Numbered from the stretch's first letter, positions 10,101 to 17,499 are shown. The stretch is DNA of 64,000 bases from Paenibacillus sp. CF384 (GCF_900106745.1 NZ_FNNV01000012.1:124001-188000); one strand, 5' to 3'. Made by a program: numbers and translations. The notes: a model not told the origin generated them from the letters alone.

Positions 10101-10196
10101 AACGTCATCACTAGCTCCGAAGGCTGGATCACCGAACTGTCAACCGAAGCGCTGAAGGACATGTTCACTCTGCGCCGCGATTGGATGGTAGGATAA
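7176..10196 (+). CDS. SNF2/RapA-family DEAD-like ATPase (YwqA-like)
   Basis: A 1006-residue SNF2-superfamily ATPase, expected to translocate on double-stranded DNA or remodel nucleoprotein. The N-terminal half is the SNF2 helicase-associated region of bacterial members. The motor follows: DDMGLGKTVQ (Walker A, about residue 535), LICPTSVLGNW, DEAQ box with LDEAQNIKN (about 640), LTGTPIENRLSELWSI, FTQYIGMG, and the motif VI region QATDRAYRMGQ. It overlaps the SWIM gene by 4 bp. The N-terminal third is very GC-rich and has low-complexity Gly/Ala/Asp patches near residues 450-475. Possible roles include RNA polymerase recycling, as for RapA, or DNA repair; the sequence does not decide. Confidence 0.92.
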   Translation: MSTYTETISIQVSLTSHGDALIHGTIPGLLVTGVYVKHRLFAWHEPSFYGTELEIEKVQDMELVVLPSEHVIPFFGERRLLEHMEWNWEHDAETLTVLAPVLAACLAERKYVPSFAAFRSGKLQWVWDEAQLEAEELRLLRQYGLQAEAGEDEGEEGGDDAFFAGLRAAFSAAVFSRYYGAEETSADLRRDYPLLFAKDRASAVAGMDAQAWLVAAGWKADTSPFRPLLQLLEPSDEGQDEWQLALVLQDKREPSLLVPLRLTRDGSALGSWPASWTPHVRERSAAWLTHLQASLPAERLDGGDDDVLNCPLTDADAWQFLTEGSQRLLAAGWQVLLPAWWEAASRKKPRLRAKVRPGAGGDRTSAGGSLFGLDSLVDFDWRIAIGDTDLTEAEFAELVARGERLVRFRGRWVPLDPVLLAQIRKAMASVDRSSGLSFQDIMQLHLLGNGAEGTGDGAADSGGAGGGEADSGRVQLEVELNEHLTKLMAQLTQQTEWPSVPIPVGLQAELRSYQRDGFAWLAFLRRFGLGACLADDMGLGKTVQFITYLLHVKEMADLNGGVETVPSLLICPTSVLGNWQKELKRFAPSLRIMLHYGSRRQSGEAFLAEVKEADLVLTSFATAALDQDTISSFTWSSVCLDEAQNIKNAGTKQSVAVRSFPARHRIALTGTPIENRLSELWSIYDFINPGYLGSSRAFNEQFSQAIEKARDEERTQDLQKLVKPFMLRRKKKDPAIQLDLPDKNEMKTYINLTAEQGALYDQTVNQLMEKMQSLEGIERKGAILAALTQLKQLCDHPMLLTKEPIPEPDEEGLLATEPLIGRSAKLERLLAMVRELREEGERCLIFTQYIGMGQMLQRVLGQELQEPVLYLHGGTSKTGRDRMIEQFQSQSLPAAEQPNVFVLSIKAGGVGLNLTAANHVFHFDRWWNPAVENQATDRAYRMGQTRDVQVHKFISLGTLEERIDEMLESKQQLSDNVITSSEGWITELSTEALKDMFTLRRDWMVG

Positions 10197-10199
10197 ACA

Positions 10200-10250
10200 A
10201 AGCTTCCTCAGAAGTGCCGCAGCAGGCGGCTTTTGAGGAAGCTTTTTTTT
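10200..10250 (+). terminator. Strong terminator after the SWIM/SNF2 operon
   Basis: AAGCTTCCTCA pairs perfectly with TGAGGAAGCTT around an inner GCCGC/GCGGC stem, followed by eight T. Confidence 0.92.
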
Positions 10251-10360
10251 GTGGCACGACTGTGCCGCTTCTGCGCGCTGCAGATGCCTCGTTCGCCGCT
10301 CCTGCAAACCAAGCAGCTTGTTCCTGAACCGTCCACTTGTTGTCATTTTACGATTCGAAA

Positions 10361-10548
10361 ATTCTAACGAACCGTAGAGGTCTTATTTAAGGAAAATCAG
10401 CACCTGAATTTTTCTAACGAACCGTACAGGTCTTATTCGGTGAATTCAAACAATATAAGGCTATAAATTCAATAATAAGACCTGTAGAATCCGTTAGATT
10501 TTCAAAAGCACTCTTTTCCCCAAAATAAGCCCTCAGTGGTTCGTTAGC
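10361..10548. repeat. Cluster of four 25-bp repeats, two direct and two inverted
   Basis: Two copies of the motif TCTAACGAACCGTASAGG plus TCTTATT run forward (from 10363 and 10413). Two diverged copies run in the opposite direction (10473-10498 and 10522-10548), so copies 2/3 and 1/4 form nested hairpins. This non-coding stretch of about 480 bp between the SNF2 terminator and the next gene holds nothing else I can support. It looks like an interspersed fold-back element, but family membership was not tested. Confidence 0.65.
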
Positions 10549-10629
10549 GTGTAAGTCTGCTGAGAAACTGTTGAGATGGTCTCGACAATCGAGCGAGGAT
10601 AGCGGACACCCCCAGTTGAAGGGAATTGG

Positions 10630-10663
10630 AGTCAACAACAAGGCGACCCATCATAGGTCGCCT
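10630..10663 (-). terminator. Terminator of the 163-residue membrane-anchored protein gene
   Basis: AGGCGACC/GGTCGCCT hairpin with a T-rich tail (TTGTTGTTG) in the minus direction, 13 bp after the stop. Confidence 0.7.
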
Positions 10664-10675
10664 CTCTATTCCGAT

Positions 10676-11167
10676 CTATTTTACCTCAACCGCAAAATAA
10701 AACTCTGCCTGCCCCTGGTCCAAAAACCACTCGCAGTGGATGTGGTACAAGTAAACACCTTTCTCGGCGGGGACGTAATAAGGATCGTCACTGCCACCGG
10801 CAGCTTTGCTTGTGTTGGTCAAGGAAAACTCTTTAATTCTCGGTGGCGGGACTTGCTCAATCAGAGAACCGCCTTTCACGACAACAGGTTCGATTTCCGG
10901 AATGGACGCATCTACACTTGTGCAGGTCGCTGAATCGCCTACGGATGGACCGCACCACGAGTACGCACTCAACTTCACAGGGATCGCTTCCCCAACGATA
11001 ATAATCTTCGGTAATGGAGGTTTTTCCGCCTTGACCCATCTTGAAGCAATTGCTTCTTGGACAGCCCCTTCCCCTGCCTTGTTCTGATGCGAGCCGACAA
11101 AGAAACCTCCATAGAATGCACCTGCGAGCGCGAACAGCGCAATCAGTATAATCGTAGTTCTTCTCAA
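10676..11167 (-). CDS. Membrane-anchored or secreted protein of unknown function
   Basis: A 163-residue product with one N-terminal hydrophobic helix (about residues 5-25, containing GAFYGGFFVGS), then a soluble extracytoplasmic domain rich in beta-forming residues. Three cysteines (SWCGPS, ATCTSV, IHCEWF) could form disulfides. I do not recognise the family. The start is TTG at 11167, preceded by GGGGGG at 6-7 nt. It stands alone between the SNF2 operon and the esterase gene, with its own terminator. Confidence 0.7.
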   Translation of the reverse strand: MRRTTIILIALFALAGAFYGGFFVGSHQNKAGEGAVQEAIASRWVKAEKPPLPKIIIVGEAIPVKLSAYSWCGPSVGDSATCTSVDASIPEIEPVVVKGGSLIEQVPPPRIKEFSLTNTSKAAGGSDDPYYVPAEKGVYLYHIHCEWFLDQGQAEFYFAVEVK

Positions 11168-11245
11168 CGCAAGCCCCCCTTTTCACCTCAACAGACGGCC
11201 GCCTTACACAGAAGGTTGCACGCACACGGACAGCTCCGCTTCATG

Positions 11246-11275
11246 CAAAAAACCCAGCCACTAACCGGCTGGGTT
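11246..11275 (-). terminator. Terminator overlapping the esterase stop codon
   Basis: AACCCAGCC pairs with GGCTGGGTT, with a run of six T on the minus strand; the stop codon TAG lies inside the hairpin. Confidence 0.85.
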
Positions 11276-11932
11276 CTCTCTCCGTTCATGCTGCAAAAAC
11301 CACTGGTACAACTCCGTATTTCGGTACGTTTCATTCATGATGGGATGCTTCAGCCCCGGGTAGCTCGTGAAGGCGATATTGCCGCCGATCGCTTGGAGCG
11401 CCTGCACCATATCGCGCGAACCGCTCACTGGCACAACATCGTCATCTTCGCCGTGGAACGCCCAGATCGGGACGTCCTTCAGCAAGGCCGCTGCCTCGGG
11501 CTGGTACCAGCCGGAGAGCGGAGCCACCGCCGCGAACCGCTCCGGATAACGAGCCGCCAGATCCCAAGCCCCGTTGCCGCCCATACTAAACCCGGTTAAA
11601 TAAATACGCCGCTCATCGATTCGGCAGGTCGCAACGAGATGATCGATCATCGCCATCACGCCATCACGCTCGATCGGCCAGAACGAATGTGTCCCGCACT
11701 GCGGAGCCGCGACGACGAATTTGAAAATACCGCGGCTCTCCGCAATCGCCGGCAGTCCGTATCCGTCAAGCGCGCTCAGATCGTCGCCCCGACGATTAAT
11801 GCCGTGAAGAAACACGATCAGCGGCCAGTCCTTCTCTTCATGCTCGTCATAAGCCGATGGCAGAAACAGCTGATAGCCAATCGAGATCGGCTTCCTGATT
11901 TCGGTCTGCAAGCTATGCTTATACAATGCCAT
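11261..11932 (-). CDS. Alpha/beta hydrolase, phospholipase/carboxylesterase type
   Basis: A 223-residue cytoplasmic serine hydrolase. Its nucleophile elbow reads TGFSMGGNGAWD (GxSxG, about residue 117), the oxyanion strand is LIVFLHGINRRGDD, an acid sits in the FHGEDDDVVPV segment, and the catalytic histidine is probably in YPGLKHPIMNETY. This is the layout of the predicted-peptidase/esterase family often written YtrA-like or Dlh-like. The substrate is unknown. ATG at 11932 has GGAGG 9 nt upstream. The overlap of its stop with its terminator suggests single-gene transcription. Confidence 0.85.
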   Translation of the reverse strand: MALYKHSLQTEIRKPISIGYQLFLPSAYDEHEEKDWPLIVFLHGINRRGDDLSALDGYGLPAIAESRGIFKFVVAAPQCGTHSFWPIERDGVMAMIDHLVATCRIDERRIYLTGFSMGGNGAWDLAARYPERFAAVAPLSGWYQPEAAALLKDVPIWAFHGEDDDVVPVSGSRDMVQALQAIGGNIAFTSYPGLKHPIMNETYRNTELYQWFLQHERRENPAG

Positions 11933-12003
11933 TCACAGCGTCCTCCCGCCAATTAACTTGGTAAAATAATACATCCACAAAGTCCGAATGACAACAATAA
12001 AAT

Positions 12004-12072
12004 AGGACACCCCTAGGTCAATGACATGAAGTTAAGTCTTAACTCCATGACTTTGACCCGCAAAGGTGCCCT
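12004..12072. repeat. Imperfect 69-bp palindrome, possible IS remnant or miniature element
   Basis: The arms meet at position 12037 (GTTAAG T CTTAAC) and continue outward through CATGA/TCATG-like and GGTCA/TGACC pairs to AGGACACC at the left end and GGTGCCCT at the right. It lies between two minus-strand genes, lacks a T-run, and so is not an ordinary terminator. Confidence 0.6.
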
Positions 12073-12079
12073 ACTGCAT

Positions 12080-12955
12080 CTAAAATGAGACCGGATATTT
12101 CACTTGAAATTGCGCGCCTTCTACCCATTCGCCTCGCTCGAAGTCCCTGCCTATCACAAGTACACGGTCGGGATACACTTCTACATAATAGCCTTGACTG
12201 CCGTCCTTATGCTCATCCTCATCCGTCCATAGGTATGCCGTCGAAGCGGCATTAAACATCGCGGGCAGCTGCCCGCCTCCGTCAAAGAAATTATGCGGTG
12301 CATCCAGCTCCCAGTGCGTATGACCGGTAAACATGATCGCTTGGCGATGTTTGGCCAGAACCGCTTTGAGCTCCTCGTCCTGCGTAACGCCGTACCAGTT
12401 CTGCGCCTCAAGCGAGCCTGCTACCGTATCTTTCAACGGCTGATGCAAGAATACAAACACCGGCTTATCGGGCGAGGCCTCTTCCCCAAGCTTCGCATCC
12501 AGCCAAGCAAGCTGCGTCTCCGACAAGGTGCAGTACAGACCGATCCCCTCCTCCGTTCCGAGGAAGATGAAATGATATCCATCAATCCAGTGGTCATGGT
12601 ACATACCGGTCATGCCCGTTTGCGCTAAGAATAGCTCCATATGGTGCCGCCATTCATCACCAATATCATGATTGCCGCTTGTCACATAGAGCTTCGGCAG
12701 CGCCTCACTGCTCGCATTCCATATCCGATGAAATTCCTCATATTCCTCGATAATCCCGTTATCCGTCAAATCCCCCGCATGCATGATACCGCAGCTTCCT
12801 TCTCCATTCGCCGCAATATCAGCTAATGCCCACTCCAAATTGCGATTATGCTCATGCGCCGGATCATTGGTAATATGCGTATCCGTTATGACTTGGAAGG
12901 AGAGTAAAGGCCGCTCCGACTGCTCTTGGTTTATTGTCGTTTCCATTGATTTCAA
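12080..12955 (-). CDS. Calcineurin-like metallophosphoesterase
   Basis: A binuclear-metal phosphoesterase with all signature blocks: DTH in VITDTHITND, GDLTDNG, GNHD and GHTH. The 291-residue product has no signal peptide, so it acts in the cytoplasm; the substrate (nucleotide, phosphodiester or protein phosphate) cannot be predicted. Start is either TTG at 12955 (AAAGGGG 4-5 nt upstream) or ATG at 12946. It follows the SMR gene by 22 bp and probably forms an operon with it and the HAD gene. Confidence 0.88.
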   Translation of the reverse strand: MKSMETTINQEQSERPLLSFQVITDTHITNDPAHEHNRNLEWALADIAANGEGSCGIMHAGDLTDNGIIEEYEEFHRIWNASSEALPKLYVTSGNHDIGDEWRHHMELFLAQTGMTGMYHDHWIDGYHFIFLGTEEGIGLYCTLSETQLAWLDAKLGEEASPDKPVFVFLHQPLKDTVAGSLEAQNWYGVTQDEELKAVLAKHRQAIMFTGHTHWELDAPHNFFDGGGQLPAMFNAASTAYLWTDEDEHKDGSQGYYVEVYPDRVLVIGRDFERGEWVEGAQFQVKYPVSF

Positions 12956-12977
12956 ATATCCCCTTTGAATTTCGGTT

Positions 12978-13301
12978 TCAATGTCCTTTGCTGCTCACTT
13001 GCAATCCGATTACGCCAACAAGGATCAAACCAATCCATAAGAAGGAGATCGGAGGCAGTTTTTCATCGAAAATAAAATACCCGGCAATCGTAATCAGCAC
13101 GATTCCGACACCTGACCAAATCGCATAGACAATGCTAACCTGCAAATAACCAAGCGCGTAATTAATTAATGTGAAGCTTGCTGCATAGCAGACAAACATG
13201 ATAATGGAAGGAATCAGCTTCGTGAAGCTTGCGGACAATTTCATGGAAATTGTACCGGTTAGCTCGAAAGCGATAGCTATCGCTAATAAAATCCAACCCA
13301 C
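12978..13301 (-). CDS. SMR-family small multidrug-resistance-type transporter subunit
   Basis: A 107-residue membrane protein with four hydrophobic helices. The conserved membrane glutamate of SMR proteins is in AIAFELTGTISMKLS (Glu13), and the second half has YAIWSGVG, typical of the EmrE/QacE branch. SMR dimers exchange protons for cationic drugs or guanidinium; the substrate is not predicted. The GTG at 13301 is preferred because AAAGGTGA lies 7 nt upstream and the protein then begins GWILLAIA, as in relatives. An in-frame ATG at 13322 overlaps the upstream stop but has no Shine-Dalgarno. Confidence 0.88.
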   Translation of the reverse strand: MGWILLAIAIAFELTGTISMKLSASFTKLIPSIIMFVCYAASFTLINYALGYLQVSIVYAIWSGVGIVLITIAGYFIFDEKLPPISFLWIGLILVGVIGLQVSSKGH

Positions 13302-13318
13302 GGTGCTCTCACCTTTCA

Positions 13319-14101
13319 TCATAGCTGCTTACGCAGTTCTAATTCAGACATCGAGACGATAACGGCATCCGCATCGGACAGCTTCGCCCTAGCGCCATCG
13401 CTAGCGTCAGACGCAATACCGATGGCAACGGCCGCTCCCGCAAACTTAGCCATCTTCATATCGCCATTGGTATCCCCAATGACAGCCACCCGCGAAGGAG
13501 AAAGCGACAGTCTTGAGCAGGCCAGCTCCACCATATCCGGGAACGGTTTACCCCGCTCCACCTGATCCGTACCGATACAGGCTGCAAAATAAGACGTAAG
13601 CCCCAGCCACTCCAATTGCTTGACGGCTGCGTCTGTCTCGTCCGCAGTTACGACAGCAAGTATAAGCCCGTTCTCGCGGCATTGCTCCAAGAATGGAATA
13701 ACGCCGGGAAGCGCTTTGGCTGCTCGCGCTGCATGAAGCTGCGCATCCGCATATTGCCGGCATTGCTGCACGGCAAGCTTCGCCTCGGCCCATGACATAC
13801 CGGCGAGATATCCTTGCCAGGCGAGCACGGCAATCAGATCATCGATCGTGCCCATCGCAAGAGGACCATTACGATCGTAGTCGATAATCTCCCCGTTCGA
13901 GGCATGACGAGTCCCCCACAAGGTTGCCATATCGAGCTGCATCGGCGGCAGCTGCTTGGCCTCGAGCTGGTTAGCGAATGCTTCCAGCATATGCTCGCTC
14001 CATCGTCCCCAAGTGAAAATAAAATCGATCAACGTGCCGTCTTTATCAAATAAAATAGCATCAATCGGATAACGGTTACCTGCTGCTGTCAATTGATTCA
14101 A
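13319..14101 (-). CDS. HAD-superfamily hydrolase
   Basis: A 260-residue HAD phosphatase. Motif I is ILFDKDGTLIDF with nucleophile Asp19 and acid Asp21, motif II is in VVTADE, and motifs III/IV are in GKPFPD and VIGDTNGDMKMAKFAG. A helical cap domain sits between motifs I and II, as in the phosphoglycolate phosphatase/beta-phosphoglucomutase subgroup. The substrate is unknown. It begins with TTG at 14101, preceded by GGGGG at 7 nt. It heads an apparent operon with the SMR and metallophosphoesterase genes. Confidence 0.87.
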   Translation of the reverse strand: MNQLTAAGNRYPIDAILFDKDGTLIDFIFTWGRWSEHMLEAFANQLEAKQLPPMQLDMATLWGTRHASNGEIIDYDRNGPLAMGTIDDLIAVLAWQGYLAGMSWAEAKLAVQQCRQYADAQLHAARAAKALPGVIPFLEQCRENGLILAVVTADETDAAVKQLEWLGLTSYFAACIGTDQVERGKPFPDMVELACSRLSLSPSRVAVIGDTNGDMKMAKFAGAAVAIGIASDASDGARAKLSDADAVIVSMSELELRKQL

Positions 14102-14233
14102 GTCGTCGCCCCCTCTACACCACTATACTCATATCATACGCCTTCATCAATCCTAATTTGTTCAATAAATATTTAATTTTCATCTAATAATAGCTTTATT
14201 ACGTGATAAATGATTTAAATTCAATAATTTTTG

Positions 14234-14281
14234 AACGAAATAAACATGGTTATTTCGTTTCCCCCATCGGTTTGGTATAAT
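14234..14281 (+). promoter_or_regulatory. Palindromic operator overlapping an extended -10 promoter
   Basis: AACGAAATAA and TTATTTCGTT form a perfect 10-bp inverted repeat with a 6-nt centre at 14234-14259. A TGGTATAAT extended -10 follows (TATAAT 14276-14281), and the -35 position falls on the right arm. This fits autorepression by the GbsR-type regulator directly downstream. Confidence 0.6.
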
Positions 14282-14322
14282 TTTTCGGAACCCTTGTACA
14301 TTCGTAGGCGGAGGCGGAGAAC

Positions 14323-14880
14323 GTGAAGAAAGTCACTTCGGGGAAACTGAAAGAACCGGTGTCGCCGCGCGAGCAGTTTCGCATGAAGGTCATCGATGCC
14401 ATTGCCAAAACAATGGACTTGTACGGCGTTAATTATTCCTTCGGCCAGCTCTACGGCATTATGCTCTTCGAGGATCGGCCCATGACCCAAGAAGAGATGC
14501 AAGCCAGCATGAACATGAGCAAGAGCAATATGAGCTACGCCGTCCGCGCATTAATCGATTCCAAAATGATGGTCAAGCTCGAAGAGAAGGCTGACCGCAA
14601 AGAGCTCTATGAAGTCGAGACGGATTTCTTCAAAGCGTTCCAGCAATTCTTCGCAGCGAAGCTGCAGCGGGAAATTGATGTCATGCGCAGCGCCATTGAC
14701 GAAGTGTTCCCTTCCTTATCGGAGATGATCCTCGAGCTGGATACCTCGGAGGAAGAGCGGATGTTATGTCTCAAGGACCTCCATAAATTAAAACATGCCG
14801 TACGTTACTATGAATGGCTGCAGCAATTCGTCCATCAGCTCGAGAACGGACAGTTCTTTCAGGGATACACAACCGAATAA
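14323..14880 (+). CDS. GbsR/MarR-type winged-helix transcriptional regulator
   Basis: A 185-residue DNA-binding regulator of the GbsR branch of the MarR group, which in Bacillus controls glycine betaine synthesis and uptake. The N-terminal half contains YSFGQLYGIMLFEDRPMTQEE and a helix-turn-helix with MSKSNMSYAVRALIDSKMV-like spacing. The C-terminal half is a helical dimerisation region ending YYEWLQQFV. The GTG at 14323 has GGAGG upstream. No betaine genes are adjacent, so the target set is unknown. A perfect palindrome over its promoter suggests self-control. Confidence 0.87.
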   Translation: MKKVTSGKLKEPVSPREQFRMKVIDAIAKTMDLYGVNYSFGQLYGIMLFEDRPMTQEEMQASMNMSKSNMSYAVRALIDSKMMVKLEEKADRKELYEVETDFFKAFQQFFAAKLQREIDVMRSAIDEVFPSLSEMILELDTSEEERMLCLKDLHKLKHAVRYYEWLQQFVHQLENGQFFQGYTTE

Positions 14881-14890
14881 CACGCATATG

Positions 14891-14939
14891 CAAAAGAACC
14901 CTCAACCCACTGCTGCAGTGACGTTGAAGGTTCTTTTTT
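14891..14939. terminator. Bidirectional terminator between regulator and deacetylase
   Basis: AAAAGAACC...TCAAC pairs with GTTGAAGGTTCTTTT around CACTGCTGCAGTG; T-runs are present on both strands. Confidence 0.88.
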
Positions 14940-14954
14940 CATCCATACGAACGA

Positions 14955-15761
14955 TTAGCTTTCACGATCCGGCTCCATCTTCTGCTCAAACGCAGGCAGC
15001 TCCATCTCGCCGGAGATGAACAAGCGCTTTAGAAGATAGGGATCCTGCAACGAGGTTGTCATGCCGTCATCGAACGTAAATGCATAATCATACCCGCTGT
15101 CCTTTACGATCTTCATGGTCTCAAAGCTGCGCAGTCCATACGGATAAGCGATGACGCGAACCGGTTTGGACAGATGTTTCTCAAGCGCGGCCTTGGAACC
15201 GGCAATTTCATCGACCTGGCCCTTCGCCGTGTGGAGGGGCAGATACGGATGCGTCCGCGTGTGCGACATCAGATCCCAGCCGCCCCTGCCAAGTTGATCA
15301 ACTTCGCTCCAATTCATATAGTCCGGCCCGCCAACCCAGTTGGTCACCAGAAACTCCACAGCTGCATACCCGTACTTGTTCAAGATCGGATAGGCATTCG
15401 TATAGTTGTCCTTATACCCGTCATCGAACGTAATCAGCACATTGCGTCCATCGTTCGGTATTTTTCCTTTCATTAATAGCTCAAACTGATTCAGATTAAT
15501 GCTCCGATAACCTTGTTCGTGCAGCCAAAGCATCTGTTCCTCGAGGTGAGCCGGACTGACCACATACTCCCCTGATTTCTTATCCGTGATCGAATGATAG
15601 CAGAGCACCGGAATCTGAACCTCCGACTCCCTGCCCGAGGCGAATACAACCACCGCTTTCTTGTAGGTAAGCAGCTGATTCACGCCAATAGTGAAGGATA
15701 GAATTGCAAAGATAAAACCAATGCACAGAATAAGAAGCTTGCGCTTGTAACGTCTATTCAC
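14955..15761 (-). CDS. Membrane-anchored polysaccharide deacetylase (NodB domain)
   Basis: A 268-residue enzyme with an N-terminal membrane anchor (hydrophobic stretch LLILCIGFIFAILSFTIG) and an extracytoplasmic NodB fold. Landmarks are VLCYHSI, LITFDDGYKDNYTNAYPIL (metal-binding Asp pair), SHTRTHPYLPL (the SHxxxH metal site) and IAYPYG. It is expected to remove acetyl groups from a surface glycan such as peptidoglycan or poly-N-acetylglucosamine. The GTG at 15761 has GGAG 9 nt upstream; an in-frame ATG at 15797 has none. A second NodB protein lies at 43.4 kb. Confidence 0.88.
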   Translation of the reverse strand: MNRRYKRKLLILCIGFIFAILSFTIGVNQLLTYKKAVVVFASGRESEVQIPVLCYHSITDKKSGEYVVSPAHLEEQMLWLHEQGYRSINLNQFELLMKGKIPNDGRNVLITFDDGYKDNYTNAYPILNKYGYAAVEFLVTNWVGGPDYMNWSEVDQLGRGGWDLMSHTRTHPYLPLHTAKGQVDEIAGSKAALEKHLSKPVRVIAYPYGLRSFETMKIVKDSGYDYAFTFDDGMTTSLQDPYLLKRLFISGEMELPAFEQKMEPDRES

Positions 15762-15863
15762 TAGGATCTTCTCCCGATTATGCAGATTAGCTTTCATTCT
15801 ATTTATAACTAAACCATACTAAATAGATATAAATATAAAATAGACATTCAAATCAGTAGTCTA

Positions 15864-15886
15864 CTATGTTACGATATATCACATAG
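15864..15886 (+). promoter_or_regulatory. Palindromic operator candidate upstream of modA
   Basis: CTATGT and ACATAG flank an 11-nt centre that includes GATATATC. It lies 38 bp before the modA start and could be the target of the fusion regulator at 17500-18468. Only the symmetry is seen; the link is a guess. Confidence 0.4.
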
Positions 15887-15923
15887 ATAATTTCATAGAC
15901 GATGAAATGGAGTGTTATTACTT

Positions 15924-16703
15924 ATGTTGAAACGCACGTCGAAAATAATGCTGAGCATCGCCCTACCGGTAGCTCTTCTTGCTGCAACGGCACAACCTGC
16001 AATCGCTGCTTCGAAGAAAACAGAGCTGCTTGTTTCGGCTGCCGCAAGCTTGAAGGACAGCCTCGCTGAAATCGAGAAAGGCTATGAAGCCAGCCATCCT
16101 ACGATTGACTTGGTGTTTAACCTTGGTTCATCCGGTACCTTGCAGAAGCAAATCGAGCAAGGCGCGCCAGCTGACTTGTTCCTCTCCGCAGGTCAGAAGC
16201 AAATGGATGCACTGACGGATGCGAAGCTGATTGAACGCAGCTCCCTGCTGCTAAAGAATGAGCTTGTCATGGTAGTGCCAACCACTAGCAAGAAAGCTTT
16301 CAACACGGTTAAGCAATTGGCGGATAAAGATGTGAAAACCATTGCCATCGGTCAACCGGAATCCGTTCCGGCCGGTCAATATGCGAAAGACACATTAACT
16401 ACCCGCAAAGTATGGGATTCCGTAGAGTCTAAACTTGTCTACGCTAAAGATGTTCGTCAAGTGCTAACTTACGTTGAAACCGGGAATGTAGATGCAGGTT
16501 TCGTCTACAAGACCGATGCGCTCACTTCCAAGAAAGTAAAAGTGGCTCTTCGTATTATTCCGGGCGTTCATAAGCCGATTCTTTATCCGGCCGGTATCGT
16601 GAAGGACACGAAACATTTGAAAGAAGCTGCGGATTTCTATTCGTATTTACAAGGCAGCAAGGCTGATGCTATATTCGTCAAATACGGTTTTATGCTGCCA
16701 TAA
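15924..16703 (+). CDS. modA: Molybdate ABC transporter substrate-binding protein ModA
   Basis: Extracytoplasmic oxyanion-binding protein (259 residues) that delivers molybdate or tungstate to the permease. The signal peptide ends about residue 28 (PAIAAS), and the mature protein starts with the family pattern LLVSAAASLKDSLAEI, followed by FNLGSSGTLQKQIEQGAPADLFLS and the GQPESVPAGQYA segment. There is no lipobox cysteine in the signal peptide, so membrane tethering is not evident. ATG at 15924 has GGAG 11 nt upstream. modB starts 16 bp after its stop. Confidence 0.95.
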   Translation: MLKRTSKIMLSIALPVALLAATAQPAIAASKKTELLVSAAASLKDSLAEIEKGYEASHPTIDLVFNLGSSGTLQKQIEQGAPADLFLSAGQKQMDALTDAKLIERSSLLLKNELVMVVPTTSKKAFNTVKQLADKDVKTIAIGQPESVPAGQYAKDTLTTRKVWDSVESKLVYAKDVRQVLTYVETGNVDAGFVYKTDALTSKKVKVALRIIPGVHKPILYPAGIVKDTKHLKEAADFYSYLQGSKADAIFVKYGFMLP

Positions 16704-16719
16704 GACAGGATGATGAACA

Positions 16720-17388
16720 ATGGATTGGCCAACTTTTCTTGAACCCATATCGCTTTCCATCCAAGTATCGCTGATCGCCAGCGTCATCATGCTGGTGTTA
16801 TCCGTCTTCATTGCTTGGCGGATGGCCCGCATGCGATTCTTCGGCAAAAGCATCGTCGATGCGATTCTGATGCTGCCGCTTGTGCTGCCGCCAACGGTCA
16901 TCGGGTTCATCCTGCTCGTAGTCTTCGGACGGCGCAGCTGGCCCGGCAAGCTGTATGAGAAGCTGTTCGGCGGACCGATCATCTTTACTTGGGAAGCTGC
17001 CGTCATCGCTGCTGTAGTCGTCGCGTTTCCGCTAGCTTATCGTACAATGAAAGCCGGCTTTGAGGGAATAGACCGCTCACTGGAAAATTCGGCAAGGGTG
17101 TACGGAGCTTCGGAATGGCAGGTTTTTCGCTACATTACGCTTCCCCTTGCTTTTCGCTCCGTGACGACAGGCTATATTCTAGGCTTCGCACGCGGGCTCG
17201 GCGAATTCGGAGCAACGCTCATGATTGCCGGGAATATTCCGGGCCGAACGCAGACGATTCCTACCGCCATCTATGTTGCGATGGACGGAGGCAGCATGCG
17301 GATGGCATGGGCGTGGGCCGGATCCATGGTGGCGCTCTCCTTTATCATGCTCCTGATCGTCAATCGAATAACCAAAGAAGATCACTAA
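16720..17388 (+). CDS. modB: Molybdate ABC transporter permease ModB
   Basis: Inner-membrane permease (222 residues, about five helices). It has the ModB core LMLPLVLPPTVIGFILL and the EAA loop ENSARVYGASEWQVFRYITLPLA that docks an ATPase, plus GFARGLGEFGATLMIAGNIPGRTQT. It pairs with ModA. No modC ATPase gene follows; a terminator lies immediately downstream and the next gene is convergent. The ATPase must be encoded elsewhere or shared with another importer. Confidence 0.95.
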   Translation: MDWPTFLEPISLSIQVSLIASVIMLVLSVFIAWRMARMRFFGKSIVDAILMLPLVLPPTVIGFILLVVFGRRSWPGKLYEKLFGGPIIFTWEAAVIAAVVVAFPLAYRTMKAGFEGIDRSLENSARVYGASEWQVFRYITLPLAFRSVTTGYILGFARGLGEFGATLMIAGNIPGRTQTIPTAIYVAMDGGSMRMAWAWAGSMVALSFIMLLIVNRITKEDH

Positions 17389-17394
17389 TTGAAG

Positions 17395-17435
17395 AATCCC
17401 CTTTGCCTCGCATGCTGCGTGGTGAAGGGGATTTT
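17395..17435 (+). terminator. Terminator after modB
   Basis: AATCCCCTT pairs with AAGGGGATT, followed by TTTT, 6 bp beyond the modB stop. Confidence 0.8.
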
Positions 17436-17443
17436 CCGCATAA

Positions 17444-17490
17444 GAGCCCCTCGGCGCGCACATCGAAATGAAGTGCTCGCCGAGGGGCTC
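17444..17490. terminator. Terminator hairpin of the HTH-PBP regulator gene
   Basis: A 13-bp perfect stem (GAGCCCCTCGGCG with CGCCGAGGGGCTC) sits 10 bp after the minus-strand stop at 17500; it may act in both directions. Confidence 0.75.
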
Positions 17491-17499
17491 TATTTATCA

